From NCBI RefSeq assembly GCF_019879105.1, contig NZ_CP082249.1:1860001-1924000 (forward strand): a stretch of DNA of 64,000 nucleotides, in the 5' to 3' direction. Below are positions 17,812-27,197 of the stretch, in pieces; within the stretch, counting starts at the first letter, position 1, and each line of letters starts with the position of its first letter. This DNA is from Natrinema sp. SYSU A 869. Lineage in GTDB: Archaea; Halobacteriota; Halobacteria; Halobacteriales; Natrialbaceae. The notes below the pieces were generated by a model. It was not told the origin of the DNA. It did no database searches and saw nothing but the letters and a program-made list of their open reading frames with translations. The position numbers and the translations under genes were made by a program.

Positions 17812-18243
17812 TTACGAGAACTGTTGTGGAAGCAACACTGCGAGCGAGACGTAGATCACTGCCGTGATGACGGGGATAACGAGAACGCTGAGGAGACTCG
17901 CCCCGGGGACGAGCCGCCACGAGAAGAGCAGGACGCCGGCCGGTGGGAGCGCGAGCCCGGCGGCCGTCCGGTGGAACTGACGGAGTCGATCGCCGATTGC
18001 TACTGGTGTGGCCGTCGCATCGCTTTGCTCCTCGTCGTCAGCCATGAACGCCGGGGCAGAAAGGAATATTCCGAGGCCGATCACGAGTCCGACAAACGCG
18101 CCGAACGCCGGGTCACCGAACAACTCGAGGCCGAGGTACGCGAACACCGGAACGGTGAGGACACCGACGGCGACTCCGATCAGTTCGGGCGACAGTCGCC
18201 CGTCTTCAGTCGACTCTGGCTCCGTACTGCGTGACCCGCTCAT
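17812..18243 (-). CDS. Four-helix membrane protein (hypothetical)
   Basis: 143 residues. An acidic, Ser/Glu-rich N-terminus is followed by two hydrophobic helices (about 22-42 and 45-65), a charged cytoplasmic loop (ADDEEQSDATATPVAIGDRL) and two more helices (about 95-112 and 115-135). No conserved motif is visible to me. It stands between the aldehyde dehydrogenase and the DUF5806-like gene, all on one strand but with gaps too long to imply an operon. Confidence 0.65.
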   Translation of the reverse strand: MSGSRSTEPESTEDGRLSPELIGVAVGVLTVPVFAYLGLELFGDPAFGAFVGLVIGLGIFLSAPAFMADDEEQSDATATPVAIGDRLRQFHRTAAGLALPPAGVLLFSWRLVPGASLLSVLVIPVITAVIYVSLAVLLPQQFS

Positions 18244-18482
18244 ACGTATGTCGACCGACTCACTGCAGCCATATTACGGTGCTGTCACGCGGTCGGTCCC
18301 CGCGCTTCGGTGAGCAGCGTCTCGTCGCTCCGTCGTCACTCCTCGAGGGCCGAGAGGTACGCTGGCGGGACGGTATCGGTTATGTCGTCTCCCGGCCCTA
18401 TTTCGTGATCCGGTGGCCGTCGGCGAGCATCGCCGCGGCGTCGACGACGAGTAACTCGCTCGGCAGCAGAGGTGGTGCGGCG

Positions 18483-19202
18483 CTAGTCCTCGCTCTCGGC
18501 GATGTCCTCCGCGCGGAGCTCCTCGCTGGCCTCGCGGACCTCCCGCATGACGCTCGAGATGCGTTCCTCGGCCTCGAGTTCGTCCTCGACGGAGAGGTCG
18601 ACACCCTCAACCTCGAGCAGGAACTTGGCGACCTCCGTCGATTCGTACATCACGTCGTCGAGTTCCTCGGCGGTGAAGAAGTCACACATCGCGCCGTAGA
18701 GGAAGGTCGCGCCGGCCGTCCGGACCTTGTCCTCAAAGGAGGATCGGGCCTGATTGACCGCCTGCGGCGAATAGGTGTCGGTCATGAAGGGGACGAGTTC
18801 GGGCAGGTTCTCACCGATTTTCGTCATCTCGACGCCGGTCTCAGTCCGAAAGTCCGAACAGAGGCGGGCGATGGCCCACTCGCGGGCGGTGATGTAGGTC
18901 CGATCGCGGAGGAACTCGTTAACCCGGTCGTACTGCGCGCCGTCCATCTTTGTGAAGCGGGCGTACTTCTGAACGTCATCCGGGATATCGTTTTCCTGGG
19001 GATCGGGGTCCGGCACGCCCGGCATCGACGCGTCGCCGTCGATCGGGGCCTCGTCGCCGTCACTCGAGACCCCGGCTCCGTTCGTTGCGGGGTTCACGTC
19101 CGTCGCGTCGTCCACGTCGTCGCTCGAGTCGTCGTCCGTGCCAGCTGGCCCATCGGATCGCTCCGGGCCGTCGGAACGATCAGCCGTCTCGTTGCCGTCC
19201 AT
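18483..19202 (-). CDS. DUF5806-like haloarchaeal protein
   Basis: 239 residues. The first 75 are a disordered, Asp/Gly/Ser-rich region, followed by a mostly helical domain (DVQKYARFTKMDGAQYDRVNEF; AREWAIARLCSDF; VNQARSSFEDKVRTAGATFLYGAMCDFFTAEELDDVMYE) and an acidic helical tail. It resembles, from memory, the conserved haloarchaeal DUF5806 family. No catalytic motif or membrane segment is visible, and the function is unknown. Confidence 0.7.
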   Translation of the reverse strand: MDGNETADRSDGPERSDGPAGTDDDSSDDVDDATDVNPATNGAGVSSDGDEAPIDGDASMPGVPDPDPQENDIPDDVQKYARFTKMDGAQYDRVNEFLRDRTYITAREWAIARLCSDFRTETGVEMTKIGENLPELVPFMTDTYSPQAVNQARSSFEDKVRTAGATFLYGAMCDFFTAEELDDVMYESTEVAKFLLEVEGVDLSVEDELEAEERISSVMREVREASEELRAEDIAESED

Positions 19203-19294
19203 GGCGTGGCATTACAAAACGGCGGGCAAAAGGATTCCCCTCCCCCTTCGGCGGATCGGTCGATGATCGAGGCGTAATCGAAATCGATCCAGAG

Positions 19295-21250
19295 CTACAG
19301 GTCGAGTCGGGTCTCTTCCTCCCAGGTCGTCTCGTCGAGGACGACCGCTTCGCCCTCGCCGAAGACGTAGAGGTGGTCGCCGATGTACATCGCACGGGTG
19401 CCGCGACCGCCGAGGTCGACGCGAGCGACCTCCTCGAGGTCGCCGCCCTCATAGTCGAACACGTAGCTTCCCTCGCTACCCGGCATGAAGAACACGCCGT
19501 GGGCCTCGTCTTGCAGGAAGGCAGTGTGCGTTCGACTGACGTCGCTGTAGCGCTCCTCGGAGAGAATCTCCGAGTCCAGTTCGACGGGGTCCTCGGGATC
19601 GCTCACGTCGAACAGCGTCGCCTTGGGCTGGCGGTCTTCCTGCCCGATACCGAGGACGAGATCGTCCTCGAGCGGATGCAGGTACTCCGAGAAGCCCGGC
19701 AGTTTGAGTTCGCCGTCGACGGTCGGATCTGTCGGCTCGGAAAGATCGAGCGTGTAGAACGGATCGATCTCGCGGTAGGTGACGACGTAGCCCTCGTCGC
19801 CCTCGAAGCGGACCGAATAGATGCGCTCGTCGACGCCCAGGCCCGTCACAGAGCCGACCGTCTCGAGGTCCGAGTCGAGGACGTAAACGTCGTTCACCGA
19901 GTCGACGCCGTGCGTTCGAGGAATCGTCGTCGCAATGCGGAGGTGGTCCTCGTGTTCGTCCATCGAGAACTGGTTGAGCGGCGTACCGGGAATTTCGCCG
20001 CTGGCCTCGGCAGAGAGTTCGCCGTCGATGTCGACCCTGACGATCCCGGTCGTCGTCAGCTCGCGCTGGTGAGCCTCGGCGTAGTCGCGAAGGCCCTCCT
20101 CGAACGCACGACGGACCTCCCGGCGCTCGCCCTCGTCCATCCGGTCGTACCAGTCTGCGAGGATCTCGCGCAGTTCGACGGCCTTGGCGCTCTGAGAGAT
20201 GTCGATGTCGTCCAGCGTTGCCACGCGCTCGCGGGCTTCAGCATCGAGCAGTGCAGACCCGTTCTCACTGCCGAGGTACGCGCGGCGCAGGTCGTACTCG
20301 TCGGTCGAGCGGGTATAGGAGAGGTAGATTCCGTTCTCCGAGACGTAGGTCGCTGACAGCGAGCGCGAGCCGACGACGCTCGCCTCGCTCTCGAGGGAGC
20401 CTGTCTCGGGGTCGACGCGGGCGGCGGTGTAGACGGCATCAGCATCGGCGTCCGCATTCGGGCGAACGACGTCGGTACACTCGATCATCCGATCACCGTA
20501 CGGTTCGATCGGACACGGATCGTCCCCCGGCCGGTCGACGAGGACAAGGTAGAGATTGCCGTCGTACAGGCGGGCCGTCTCGATCCGTGCCTCGAGGTCT
20601 TTGCGCCACTGCTCGTCGGGGTTTTCGGGATCGGTCACATCGTAGCCGGCGGCTTCCTCGTCGCCGAGGACGACGAGGGTATCACCCGCGAGCAGCAGGT
20701 CGCCGGAGCGGGGAACCGATCCGACGGCCTCGGGGGTTTCGGGATCGCTCACGTCGACGATCGACGTCTCGTCCCATCCGGACGTATAGCGATGATCGGC
20801 GTAGTAGACCGATTCGCCGTCCGTTTTCAGCACGTCGGGTTCGTCGAGGGCCGCCTCCTGGACGTTCGTCTCGGAGTGGCGCGGTTCGCTGTCACCGCCC
20901 GATGCGGGTGCCGACCTCGACGCGGAAGTCCCTGCCTCGGACGCGCCGTCCTCGGCCGATGCGGCGTCATCCTCCTCGACCATGTCGGCACCCCCCGTAC
21001 GGGCCGTCACGGGCTGTCTACTGAAAGCGGCGGTCCGCGACCGGTCGTCGAAGTACTCGACGAATGCCTTCTCTGACGCGAACGTCGTCAGTTCGGGTTC
21101 GCTCGCACCGGCGAGCGCGCTATCCTCCCCTTCGAGGTCGGTACTCGCGGTACGCTCCGTCTCGAACACGCCCGCAAGGCCGGCACCGACGACCGAGCCC
21201 ACGAGCAGTGCCGCGAAGGCGACCGCGATCAGTTTCGTTCGACCGTTCAT
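19295..21250 (-). CDS. Secreted/anchored beta-propeller protein (COG4880-like)
   Basis: 651 residues. The N-terminus (MNGRTKLIAVAFAALLVGSVVGAG) is a signal or single membrane anchor, followed by an acidic Ser/Glu-rich linker to about residue 130. A C-terminal beta-propeller domain distantly related to WD-40 then follows, with recurring SVYYADHRYTSGWDETSIVDVSDPETPEAVG-type blades (VSDPE, VTDPEN, SEPTDP). COG4880 proteins are exported and of unknown function. It lies alone, convergent with nothing and divergent from the thiolase. The long acidic linker is typical of haloarchaeal surface proteins. Confidence 0.85.
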   Translation of the reverse strand: MNGRTKLIAVAFAALLVGSVVGAGLAGVFETERTASTDLEGEDSALAGASEPELTTFASEKAFVEYFDDRSRTAAFSRQPVTARTGGADMVEEDDAASAEDGASEAGTSASRSAPASGGDSEPRHSETNVQEAALDEPDVLKTDGESVYYADHRYTSGWDETSIVDVSDPETPEAVGSVPRSGDLLLAGDTLVVLGDEEAAGYDVTDPENPDEQWRKDLEARIETARLYDGNLYLVLVDRPGDDPCPIEPYGDRMIECTDVVRPNADADADAVYTAARVDPETGSLESEASVVGSRSLSATYVSENGIYLSYTRSTDEYDLRRAYLGSENGSALLDAEARERVATLDDIDISQSAKAVELREILADWYDRMDEGERREVRRAFEEGLRDYAEAHQRELTTTGIVRVDIDGELSAEASGEIPGTPLNQFSMDEHEDHLRIATTIPRTHGVDSVNDVYVLDSDLETVGSVTGLGVDERIYSVRFEGDEGYVVTYREIDPFYTLDLSEPTDPTVDGELKLPGFSEYLHPLEDDLVLGIGQEDRQPKATLFDVSDPEDPVELDSEILSEERYSDVSRTHTAFLQDEAHGVFFMPGSEGSYVFDYEGGDLEEVARVDLGGRGTRAMYIGDHLYVFGEGEAVVLDETTWEEETRLDL

Positions 21251-21413
21251 ATTCCCGTAATCCGGGCCTCGTAATAAGGCATCTCGGCTAGGTGAAGCGC
21301 CATTTTCACCCAGGATGTCACGCCGACACGAACCCCACTGACCGTCGAAAACCCGCTATTCGCCGCCGTCCGCGTCGCGTAAACGATTTGCCCGTCCTCG
21401 AGAGTTCGACCGG

Positions 21414-21420
21414 ATTTAAG
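21414..21420 (+). promoter_or_regulatory. TATA-like box of thiolase gene
   Basis: ATTTAAG lies about 28 nt before the ATG at 21445, consistent with a leaderless transcript. Confidence 0.5.
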
Positions 21421-21444
21421 GCCGTGAGAGGCATTCGGTAGTAT

Positions 21445-22581
21445 ATGTCACAGACACCAGTCGTGGTGAAGGCAGTACGGACGCCACAAGGGAAAGAAGA
21501 CGGCGTGTACGCCGATGTACGCAGCGAGGATCTCTCAATACCGCTGATCAACGAGATTCTGGCCGAGACCGGGCTCTCCGGCGACGAGGTCGACGACCTG
21601 ATGTGGGGCTGTGCCCAGCAGCGCGGCGAGCAGGACAACAACCTCGCTCGCGTCATCGCCGTGCTCTCGGAACTCGGCGAGAACGTCCCGGCGACGACGA
21701 TCAACCGCTGGTGTGCCTCCTCGATGCAGTCGGTCATCTCCGCCTCCGACGCCATCGCGGCCGGCAACCGGGACGCCATCATCGCCGGCGGTGTCGAGAG
21801 CATGAGCCGCGTCCCGATGGGCGAAGGCTTCTCCGAGATCCACCCGCGGCTGGCCGAACTGTACGACCTCGGCGATCTCCAGATGGGGATGACCGCCGAG
21901 AAGGTCGCCGAGGAGTACGGCGTCAGCCGCGAGGAACAGGACGAGTATGCCGCCCACAGCCAGCAAAACGCCACCGAAGCGACCGAGTCGGGCCGCTTCG
22001 ACGACGAGATCGTCCCGATCGAGACCGAGGACGGCACCGTCGAGGAAGACGAGGGCATCCGCCCGGGCACGACCGCGGAGAAGCTCGCCGAGTTGCCGAC
22101 CGTCTTCAAGGAAGACGGCACCGTCACGCCCGGCAACGCCTCCCAGATCTCCGACGGTGCCTCCGCCCTGCTCGTCACGAGCGAGGCGTTCGCCGAGGAG
22201 CACGACCTCGAGATCATGGCCGAGGTCGGCCAGAACAACGTCGCCGGCGTCGATCCGACCGTCATGGGGATCGGCCCGGTCCCGGCGACGAAGGGACTGC
22301 TCGAGCGCAACGGCCGAGACATCGACGAGTACGACCTCGTGGAACTCAACGAGGCCTTCGCAAGTCAGTCGCTGTACTCCCGCGACGAACTCGGCATCGA
22401 CCCCGAGATCTTCAACGTCAACGGCGGTGCAATCGCGCTCGGTCACCCGCTGGGTGCCTCGGGCGCTCGTCTGCCGGTGACACTGATTAACGAACTCCAG
22501 AAGCGTGGCGGCGGCCTGGGGCTGGCGACGCTGTGTGTCGGCTTTGGACAGGGTGCGGCGATCGAGTTCGACGTCAACTGA
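21445..22581 (+). CDS. Acetyl-CoA C-acyltransferase (thiolase family)
   Basis: A 378-residue thiolase that cleaves 3-ketoacyl-CoA with CoA, or condenses two acyl-CoAs. The nucleophile Cys90 is in NRWCASSMQSV, the active-site His in NGGAIALGHPLGASGAR, and the second catalytic Cys in LATLCVGFGQGAA. FxxQ/NEAFASQS is in the usual place. The length is near the family's usual 380-400 residues. It could serve fatty-acid beta-oxidation together with acyl-CoA ligase and dehydrogenase genes elsewhere in the window, although it stands alone here. A T-tract follows. Confidence 0.95.
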   Translation: MSQTPVVVKAVRTPQGKEDGVYADVRSEDLSIPLINEILAETGLSGDEVDDLMWGCAQQRGEQDNNLARVIAVLSELGENVPATTINRWCASSMQSVISASDAIAAGNRDAIIAGGVESMSRVPMGEGFSEIHPRLAELYDLGDLQMGMTAEKVAEEYGVSREEQDEYAAHSQQNATEATESGRFDDEIVPIETEDGTVEEDEGIRPGTTAEKLAELPTVFKEDGTVTPGNASQISDGASALLVTSEAFAEEHDLEIMAEVGQNNVAGVDPTVMGIGPVPATKGLLERNGRDIDEYDLVELNEAFASQSLYSRDELGIDPEIFNVNGGAIALGHPLGASGARLPVTLINELQKRGGGLGLATLCVGFGQGAAIEFDVN

Positions 22582-22600
22582 GTCGGTCGGTCCGAGGTTC

Positions 22601-22606
22601 TTTTTT
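22601..22606 (+). terminator. T-tract terminator after thiolase
   Basis: Six consecutive T residues, 20 nt after the thiolase stop, in GC-rich context. Confidence 0.5.
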
Positions 22607-22759
22607 CATCCAGCGGCTGCGAGTGAGAACCGCGTTTCCACGACGGAACCGAGACGAGAAGTCGAGCAGGTCGTCGGTCCGGACGAGCGAGACGACTGAC
22701 AGGGCCGGACTGTGTCTCGAGCCCAAAGGGGCCGGAAAACGGAGTCGCGAACGGGCGGC

Positions 22760-23149
22760 CTAGAGCAGCCCGCCGACTACCCACTCCGGAACGTCAGCGA
22801 ACGGATCGTCCGGGACCTCTACGGGTTCTTCAGGCGTCTCTGGCGACTCTCCCGGCTCCGCTGGCGGTTCGACTGGTTCTTCGGGCGATTCGATGGGTAT
22901 GTCCTCAGGCAGTTCGATCTGGGGGTCGTCCATGGCGCCCTGCTCCGCGACCTCGATCGATTCCTGTTCGACCTCGTTGATCGATTCGTTCTGAGCGGCC
23001 TGTGTGACGTTTTCAGTGACCGTCTGTTCTTCGACGGTCGACTGCGCTTGGACGGCCGTAACCGCGCCTGCCCCGACGACAGTTGCGAGCAGGCCGACCG
23101 CGATTGCGACGACGAGTATCGTTCCGAACCGATTTCTCCTCCGAGTCAT
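22760..23149 (-). CDS. Secreted Pro/Glu-rich protein (hypothetical)
   Basis: 129 residues. An Arg-rich start (TRRRNRFG) and a hydrophobic helix ending ...GAVTAVQAQ look like a signal peptide. The rest is acidic and low-complexity: a Gln/Glu/Asn stretch and then a run of Pro-Glu repeats (EEPVEPPAEPGESPETPEEP), ending in EWVVGGLL, a possible short C-terminal hydrophobic anchor. No domain recognised. The composition suggests an extracellular linker-like or surface-attached protein. Confidence 0.6.
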   Translation of the reverse strand: MTRRRNRFGTILVVAIAVGLLATVVGAGAVTAVQAQSTVEEQTVTENVTQAAQNESINEVEQESIEVAEQGAMDDPQIELPEDIPIESPEEPVEPPAEPGESPETPEEPVEVPDDPFADVPEWVVGGLL

Positions 23150-23607
23150 TGTTATACTGCCCGTCGTGGGCAGACCGAGCGGAGGACACTAGTGGCAATA
23201 AATGGACAGCGCTGTTCGCCGCTCGAACATCAGATTTCGCTGATGAAATCGCGTTCAGGACACCGTACACGGAGTCGGCACGAGTGGGGGAGCCACGGTA
23301 AGCCCAGCGGCGGCACCGAATACGGCGGCGACTCGAGACGAATAGCCCGAGACTAACGGCAGCAGCGGAGCGAACACCGGCGGCTGTATGCTGGGCAATA
23401 CCCTCGAAGTCGCACTCGAAAATTCGGCCTCCCAGATCCAGTGGTCGGGCCCGAAGGACCGTCTGCAGAGGGAGCAGAGGGCACCATGAGGAGTTAGTTA
23501 CCGTCTCGGTCTCGTCGAAGCTCCGCCAGGACCCGTCTCGCTCGACGAGGAGACCGCCTTGCACAGGTTGGCCGGCCGTTTTATAGCCACGAATACTACG
23601 CCTACGT
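23150..23607. other. Intergenic stretch without a convincing gene
   Basis: About 460 bp between two divergent small genes. Every reading frame here has the Arg/Ser-rich look of wrong-frame haloarchaeal DNA. It should hold the promoter of the Pro/Glu-rich gene on the left and the TTTTATA box of the next gene at 23579-23585. Confidence 0.5.
23579..23585 (+). promoter_or_regulatory. TATA box for the 105-residue membrane protein
   Basis: TTTTATA about 26 nt upstream of the ATG at 23608, matching a leaderless haloarchaeal promoter. Confidence 0.55.
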
Positions 23608-23925
23608 ATGAGCACGGGCCTCCTCGTGATACTCATCGGGATCCCGCTCGCTTGGCATCTCGGGTTGACTGCAGTCGCCTACTACGACGCCGGGCGGGTA
23701 GGTCTCGAGCCGCCGAAGAAATGGGCGGCGATCACCTTCTGTCTCCCGCTGATCGGCTTCTTCATCTATCTGTTTGAGCGCAGCGAGCTGTCGTACGATC
23801 CGGAGAGCGACCCCTATCGGGGACACAACGTCAACATCCATCCCTCGCGGGCCGACGATAGCCCGCTGCCGTCACGCGGTGACGACCGGCTGTCGCCGGA
23901 AGATAGCCGAGACGACGATCAGTGA
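23608..23925 (+). CDS. Small membrane protein (PLDc_N-like layout)
   Basis: 105 residues. Two hydrophobic helices (about residues 3-25 and 41-58) flank a short loop YDAGRVGLEPPKKWA. A long acidic, disordered tail rich in Ser/Asp/Arg follows. The two-helix layout with a conserved Pro and aromatic at the second helix resembles phospholipase D-nuclease N-terminal type membrane modules, but the similarity is weak. Its own TATA box supports the start. Function unknown. Confidence 0.65.
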   Translation: MSTGLLVILIGIPLAWHLGLTAVAYYDAGRVGLEPPKKWAAITFCLPLIGFFIYLFERSELSYDPESDPYRGHNVNIHPSRADDSPLPSRGDDRLSPEDSRDDDQ

Positions 23926-24105
23926 CCCGACTCGGTCGCAGCGACCGGGCCGCGAACCGCCGGAAGTCGATCACCGGTAAAATGAATTATCTATTATTTA
24001 TTTCTGGCCGGCTGCGAGCGGCAGACGGCAGCGTCAAATGGAGATGCTGCGGATGAGCGTTACCGGAACACTGATAGTTTTTGTGGAGCCCCACGGAACT
24101 CGGTC

Positions 24106-25281
24106 ATGGACCGGGCTCGCAAGTGGACAGCGGCGATTTTGTTGTTCGTGTTCGGCGACGCAGTGGCGATGCAGGCGCGAGGACCGATCCTCTCGGAACT
24201 CGAGGCGGGATTCGGTGTCTCCGAGGGCGCGCTGGGACTGATCGCGCCAGCCGGGACCGCCGGCTTCGTGGTCGCCGTGGTCGCGACGGGGCTGCTCGCG
24301 GGACGGCTCCCCATGCGACGGACGCTGCTCGCGGGGGTCGTCGGCGTCATCTGTGCGCTCGTCGCGATGGCGGCTGCGCCCCTATACGTCGTCTTCCTGT
24401 TCGCATTGCTGGCTCAGGGGGCCGCTGCCGGTGCGTTCCGCGGGGTCGATCGCGTCGTCCTGAGTCACCTCCACGCCGCCCGGCGCGGTCGGGTGTACAC
24501 CGTCTACGCGCTCGTCTGGGCCGTCGGCGCAGTCGTCGGCCCCCAGCTTGTCAGCGCCGTGCTGTCGGTCACCGATTGGCGGGCAGTCTTCGTCGTCATC
24601 GCGCTCTGTTTCGTCCCGACAGCGGTCATCGCCGGTCGCGTCGACGCACCCTCGACATCCGCCGAGCGGTCGATCTCGCGGGACGCGTTCGCGGCTCTCC
24701 TTCGTCGACCGCCGGTCGTCGGTGCGTGCGTCGGCATGTTGCTGGTCGGCAGCGTCGAGGGGATCATGTTCACCTGGCTCGCGTACTACGCGGGCGAATT
24801 CTATGCCACGACGACGGCAAACCTGTTGCTCTCGACGTATCTACTCGCGTATATCCCCGCCCGGTTCGGGTACACGCTCGCCGTCGACCGGGTCCCGTAT
24901 CTCGCACTGTTGCTCGTTGCCGTCCTACCCGCGGTTCCGGCGCTGGCGATCGCGTTCTCCGGACAAACCGGTCCCCTTCTGTTTCTCGCCGTCTTCGTCG
25001 CCGGTGCCGGTCTCTCGAGCGGGTTCCCGATACTGGCCGCCTACGCTGTCGAGGCCGCACCAGGATACACTGGGCCGCTCAATGCGGTGACGACCGGAGC
25101 GACCTACGCAGGGATCGCGATCGCACCGGCCGCCGTCGGTGTCCTCGCGGAGCTGTACGGTATCAGACACGCGCTGTGGCTTGCTGTCGCCATCGCGGGC
25201 GGACTCTTCGTCACCGTCGCGGTGACGTGGCTGTGGACCGGAACGGCGACCGCGCCGACGGTCGCGACGGAGTCGGACTGA
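24106..25281 (+). CDS. MFS transporter
   Basis: A 391-residue, 12-helix major facilitator. The substrate-selective loop between helices 2 and 3 shows LLAGRLPMRRTLLAG, a variant of the family's GxLaDrxGrr motif. The N-half has DAVAMQARGPILSELEAGFGVSEGALGLI, typical of the MFS_1 group that includes drug/nitrate carriers. The middle cytoplasmic loop (APSTSAERSISRDAFAALLRRPP) separates the two six-helix halves. AGTTTTTG starting near 24074 gives a T-rich promoter element about 28 nt upstream. Substrate unknown. Confidence 0.9.
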   Translation: MDRARKWTAAILLFVFGDAVAMQARGPILSELEAGFGVSEGALGLIAPAGTAGFVVAVVATGLLAGRLPMRRTLLAGVVGVICALVAMAAAPLYVVFLFALLAQGAAAGAFRGVDRVVLSHLHAARRGRVYTVYALVWAVGAVVGPQLVSAVLSVTDWRAVFVVIALCFVPTAVIAGRVDAPSTSAERSISRDAFAALLRRPPVVGACVGMLLVGSVEGIMFTWLAYYAGEFYATTTANLLLSTYLLAYIPARFGYTLAVDRVPYLALLLVAVLPAVPALAIAFSGQTGPLLFLAVFVAGAGLSSGFPILAAYAVEAAPGYTGPLNAVTTGATYAGIAIAPAAVGVLAELYGIRHALWLAVAIAGGLFVTVAVTWLWTGTATAPTVATESD

Positions 25282-25357
25282 GCGCTGACCCATCGCGATC
25301 GGCGTCGAAAAATGAGCGTCCGTGAGCTCACCCGGGAGACTCCGTCGTGGTTAGTTG

Positions 25358-27043
25358 TCAGTCGTCAGCCGGTGCGCCGTGATTGCTCTGGAACGCCGCG
25401 TCCGGGACCGTGCCGTCGTCGTTCCAGCCGCGTTCGGCGTAGTACTCGTCGAGCCCCTGATCGAAGTCCGGGATCTCGTAGGGCAGGGTGTCGTCGCCCC
25501 GGTCGAAGCCACGCTGATTGTTGAAGTGTCGTTCCATCGTGACGACCTCACCGCCGAGTGCCAGTAGCTCCTCGTACTCAGCGTCGAGCAGCGTCTCGAT
25601 GCGCTCCTCGGTCACGAAGTCCCGCGAGAACTTACAGAGGACGCCGCTGTCCTTGATCGCGTTGATGTTCTCGAGTTCGACGACCTTGGGCGGTTTGCCG
25701 TCCAGACCATCCTTGTCGAAGGCGTCGTCGGCGTCAACCAGCGGGTACTCGTAGGGATAGAACTCGGCGTACATGTGGTCAGCACCGCGGTTCGAGGTTG
25801 CGAAGGCGAGTCCCTGGCCGTTTAACGTGCGGCCGTCGTGGGCGGCGAACTCCATGCCCTTAACCGACCAGTTCTCGACACCGAGGTCGTCGTGGACGCG
25901 GTCGATTCCCTCCGCGAGCGTGTCGCCGACGCCCTCGCGGTAGGCGATCTTCTCGACGAGGTCGTGAATGAGGTCGGCGTTGCCGAACTCGTCCTCGCTC
26001 GCGAGGTAGGCCGCGACGGTGTCGCCACAAGAGATGGTGTCCAGTCCATACTCGTCACACAGCTTGTTCGACTTCATCAGATCGACGATGTCGTCGATAC
26101 CTGAGTTCGATCCGAAGGCCATCAGCGTCTCGTACTCGGGCCCCTCGGTCTCGAGGCCGGATTCCTCGTCTCGAGTCGGCAGTTTGCAGGCGAAGGCGCA
26201 CGATGAGCAGGTGCCTTTCTTGTACTTTTTCTCCTCGACGCGGTCGCCGCTGATCCCGTCGATGCCCTCGAATGACAGTTCCGAGAAGTAGTAGGTCGGC
26301 AGCGCCTCGACCATGTTCGCGTACTCCGCGACGGAGGTCGTCCCCTGATCTCGCATCGGACTGTCGGACTGAGCGGCCTCGCCGTGGATCTCCATCTGGA
26401 GCGCTGGGATCTCGACCTCGTTGGTCGAGTCGCCGTCGAAGGTGATCGCCTTGACGTTCTTCGCGCCGAGGACGGCACCGAGTCCGCCGCGGCCGAAGGC
26501 CCGCTCCTCGGAGGTCATGATTGAGGCGAACCGAACCTGATTCTCACCGGCCGGGCCGATGACCGTGGTGTGCTCCGAGCCGAGACCGTGTTCGTCCTCG
26601 ATATACTCGCAGGTCTCGGGGACGGTCGCCTCGGCGAGTTCGGGGACTTCCTCGAACTCGACTCCGTCGTCTGTGACGTGGAGGATCACGAGTTCGTCGC
26701 TCGCGCCGGTGATCTCGACGGCGCTGTACCCCGTCCCGGTGAAGTTCCGCGAGAGGAAGCCGCCGGCGTTCGAGGACAGCAGGCCGTCGGTCAGCGGCGA
26801 GACGCCAGTTGCCGACATCCGGCCGGTAAAGCTCATCGTCGAGTGCTGGAGCGGCCCCGTCGCGAAGTACAGCCGGTTGTCAGCTCCCAATGGGTCGGCG
26901 TCGAACGGGATCCGTTCGTGGGCGAGTTTCGTCCCGAGCGCACGCCCCCCGATGGACGACTCGAGGAGATCATCGATGTCCTCGGTCTCGGCCGTTCGCT
27001 CCCCGACGTCGATCGAACACAGCGGTCCCCGTACGTGTTTCAT
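25358..27043 (-). CDS. Aldehyde ferredoxin oxidoreductase (tungsten, AOR family)
   Basis: A 561-residue tungstopterin enzyme that oxidises aldehydes to acids with ferredoxin as acceptor. The [4Fe-4S] ligands are Cys279, Cys282 and Cys286 (GTCSSCAFAC), with a fourth cysteine near the C-terminus in SGVLCKFSRDF. Pterin-binding segments AFGRGGLGAVLGAKNVKAI and EYETLMAFGSNSGIDD are present. The frame is open 64 codons further upstream, but that part is Arg/His-rich and uncharacteristic; the ATG at 27043 gives the normal family N-terminus (MKHVRGPLCSIDVGERT). It is slightly shorter than the usual 600 residues but complete. Confidence 0.93.
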   Translation of the reverse strand: MKHVRGPLCSIDVGERTAETEDIDDLLESSIGGRALGTKLAHERIPFDADPLGADNRLYFATGPLQHSTMSFTGRMSATGVSPLTDGLLSSNAGGFLSRNFTGTGYSAVEITGASDELVILHVTDDGVEFEEVPELAEATVPETCEYIEDEHGLGSEHTTVIGPAGENQVRFASIMTSEERAFGRGGLGAVLGAKNVKAITFDGDSTNEVEIPALQMEIHGEAAQSDSPMRDQGTTSVAEYANMVEALPTYYFSELSFEGIDGISGDRVEEKKYKKGTCSSCAFACKLPTRDEESGLETEGPEYETLMAFGSNSGIDDIVDLMKSNKLCDEYGLDTISCGDTVAAYLASEDEFGNADLIHDLVEKIAYREGVGDTLAEGIDRVHDDLGVENWSVKGMEFAAHDGRTLNGQGLAFATSNRGADHMYAEFYPYEYPLVDADDAFDKDGLDGKPPKVVELENINAIKDSGVLCKFSRDFVTEERIETLLDAEYEELLALGGEVVTMERHFNNQRGFDRGDDTLPYEIPDFDQGLDEYYAERGWNDDGTVPDAAFQSNHGAPADD

Positions 27044-27168
27044 AGTACCACAGTGATGGATACGGCCGCAAAACGGTATCGGTTTTTCAGGCATGTTCGC
27101 CCGACGCAATAGGCGATTGACAGTCCGCGACCGGCGAGTTACCCACGGTATCGGTAGTAGGTGGCCGT

Positions 27169-27175
27169 CTTTATC
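27169..27175 (+). promoter_or_regulatory. TATA-like box for the DUF2391-like gene
   Basis: CTTTATC about 25 nt upstream of the ATG at 27198, which favours that start over the longer frame from 27093. Confidence 0.45.
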
Positions 27176-27197
27176 TCCGTGGTGTCTGGGTCCGTGC

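Noticed and set aside
19085-20356. 423-codon open frame opposite the beta-propeller gene
   Set aside because: Antisense of a well-supported gene; composition is Val/Asp/Arg-rich with no motif.
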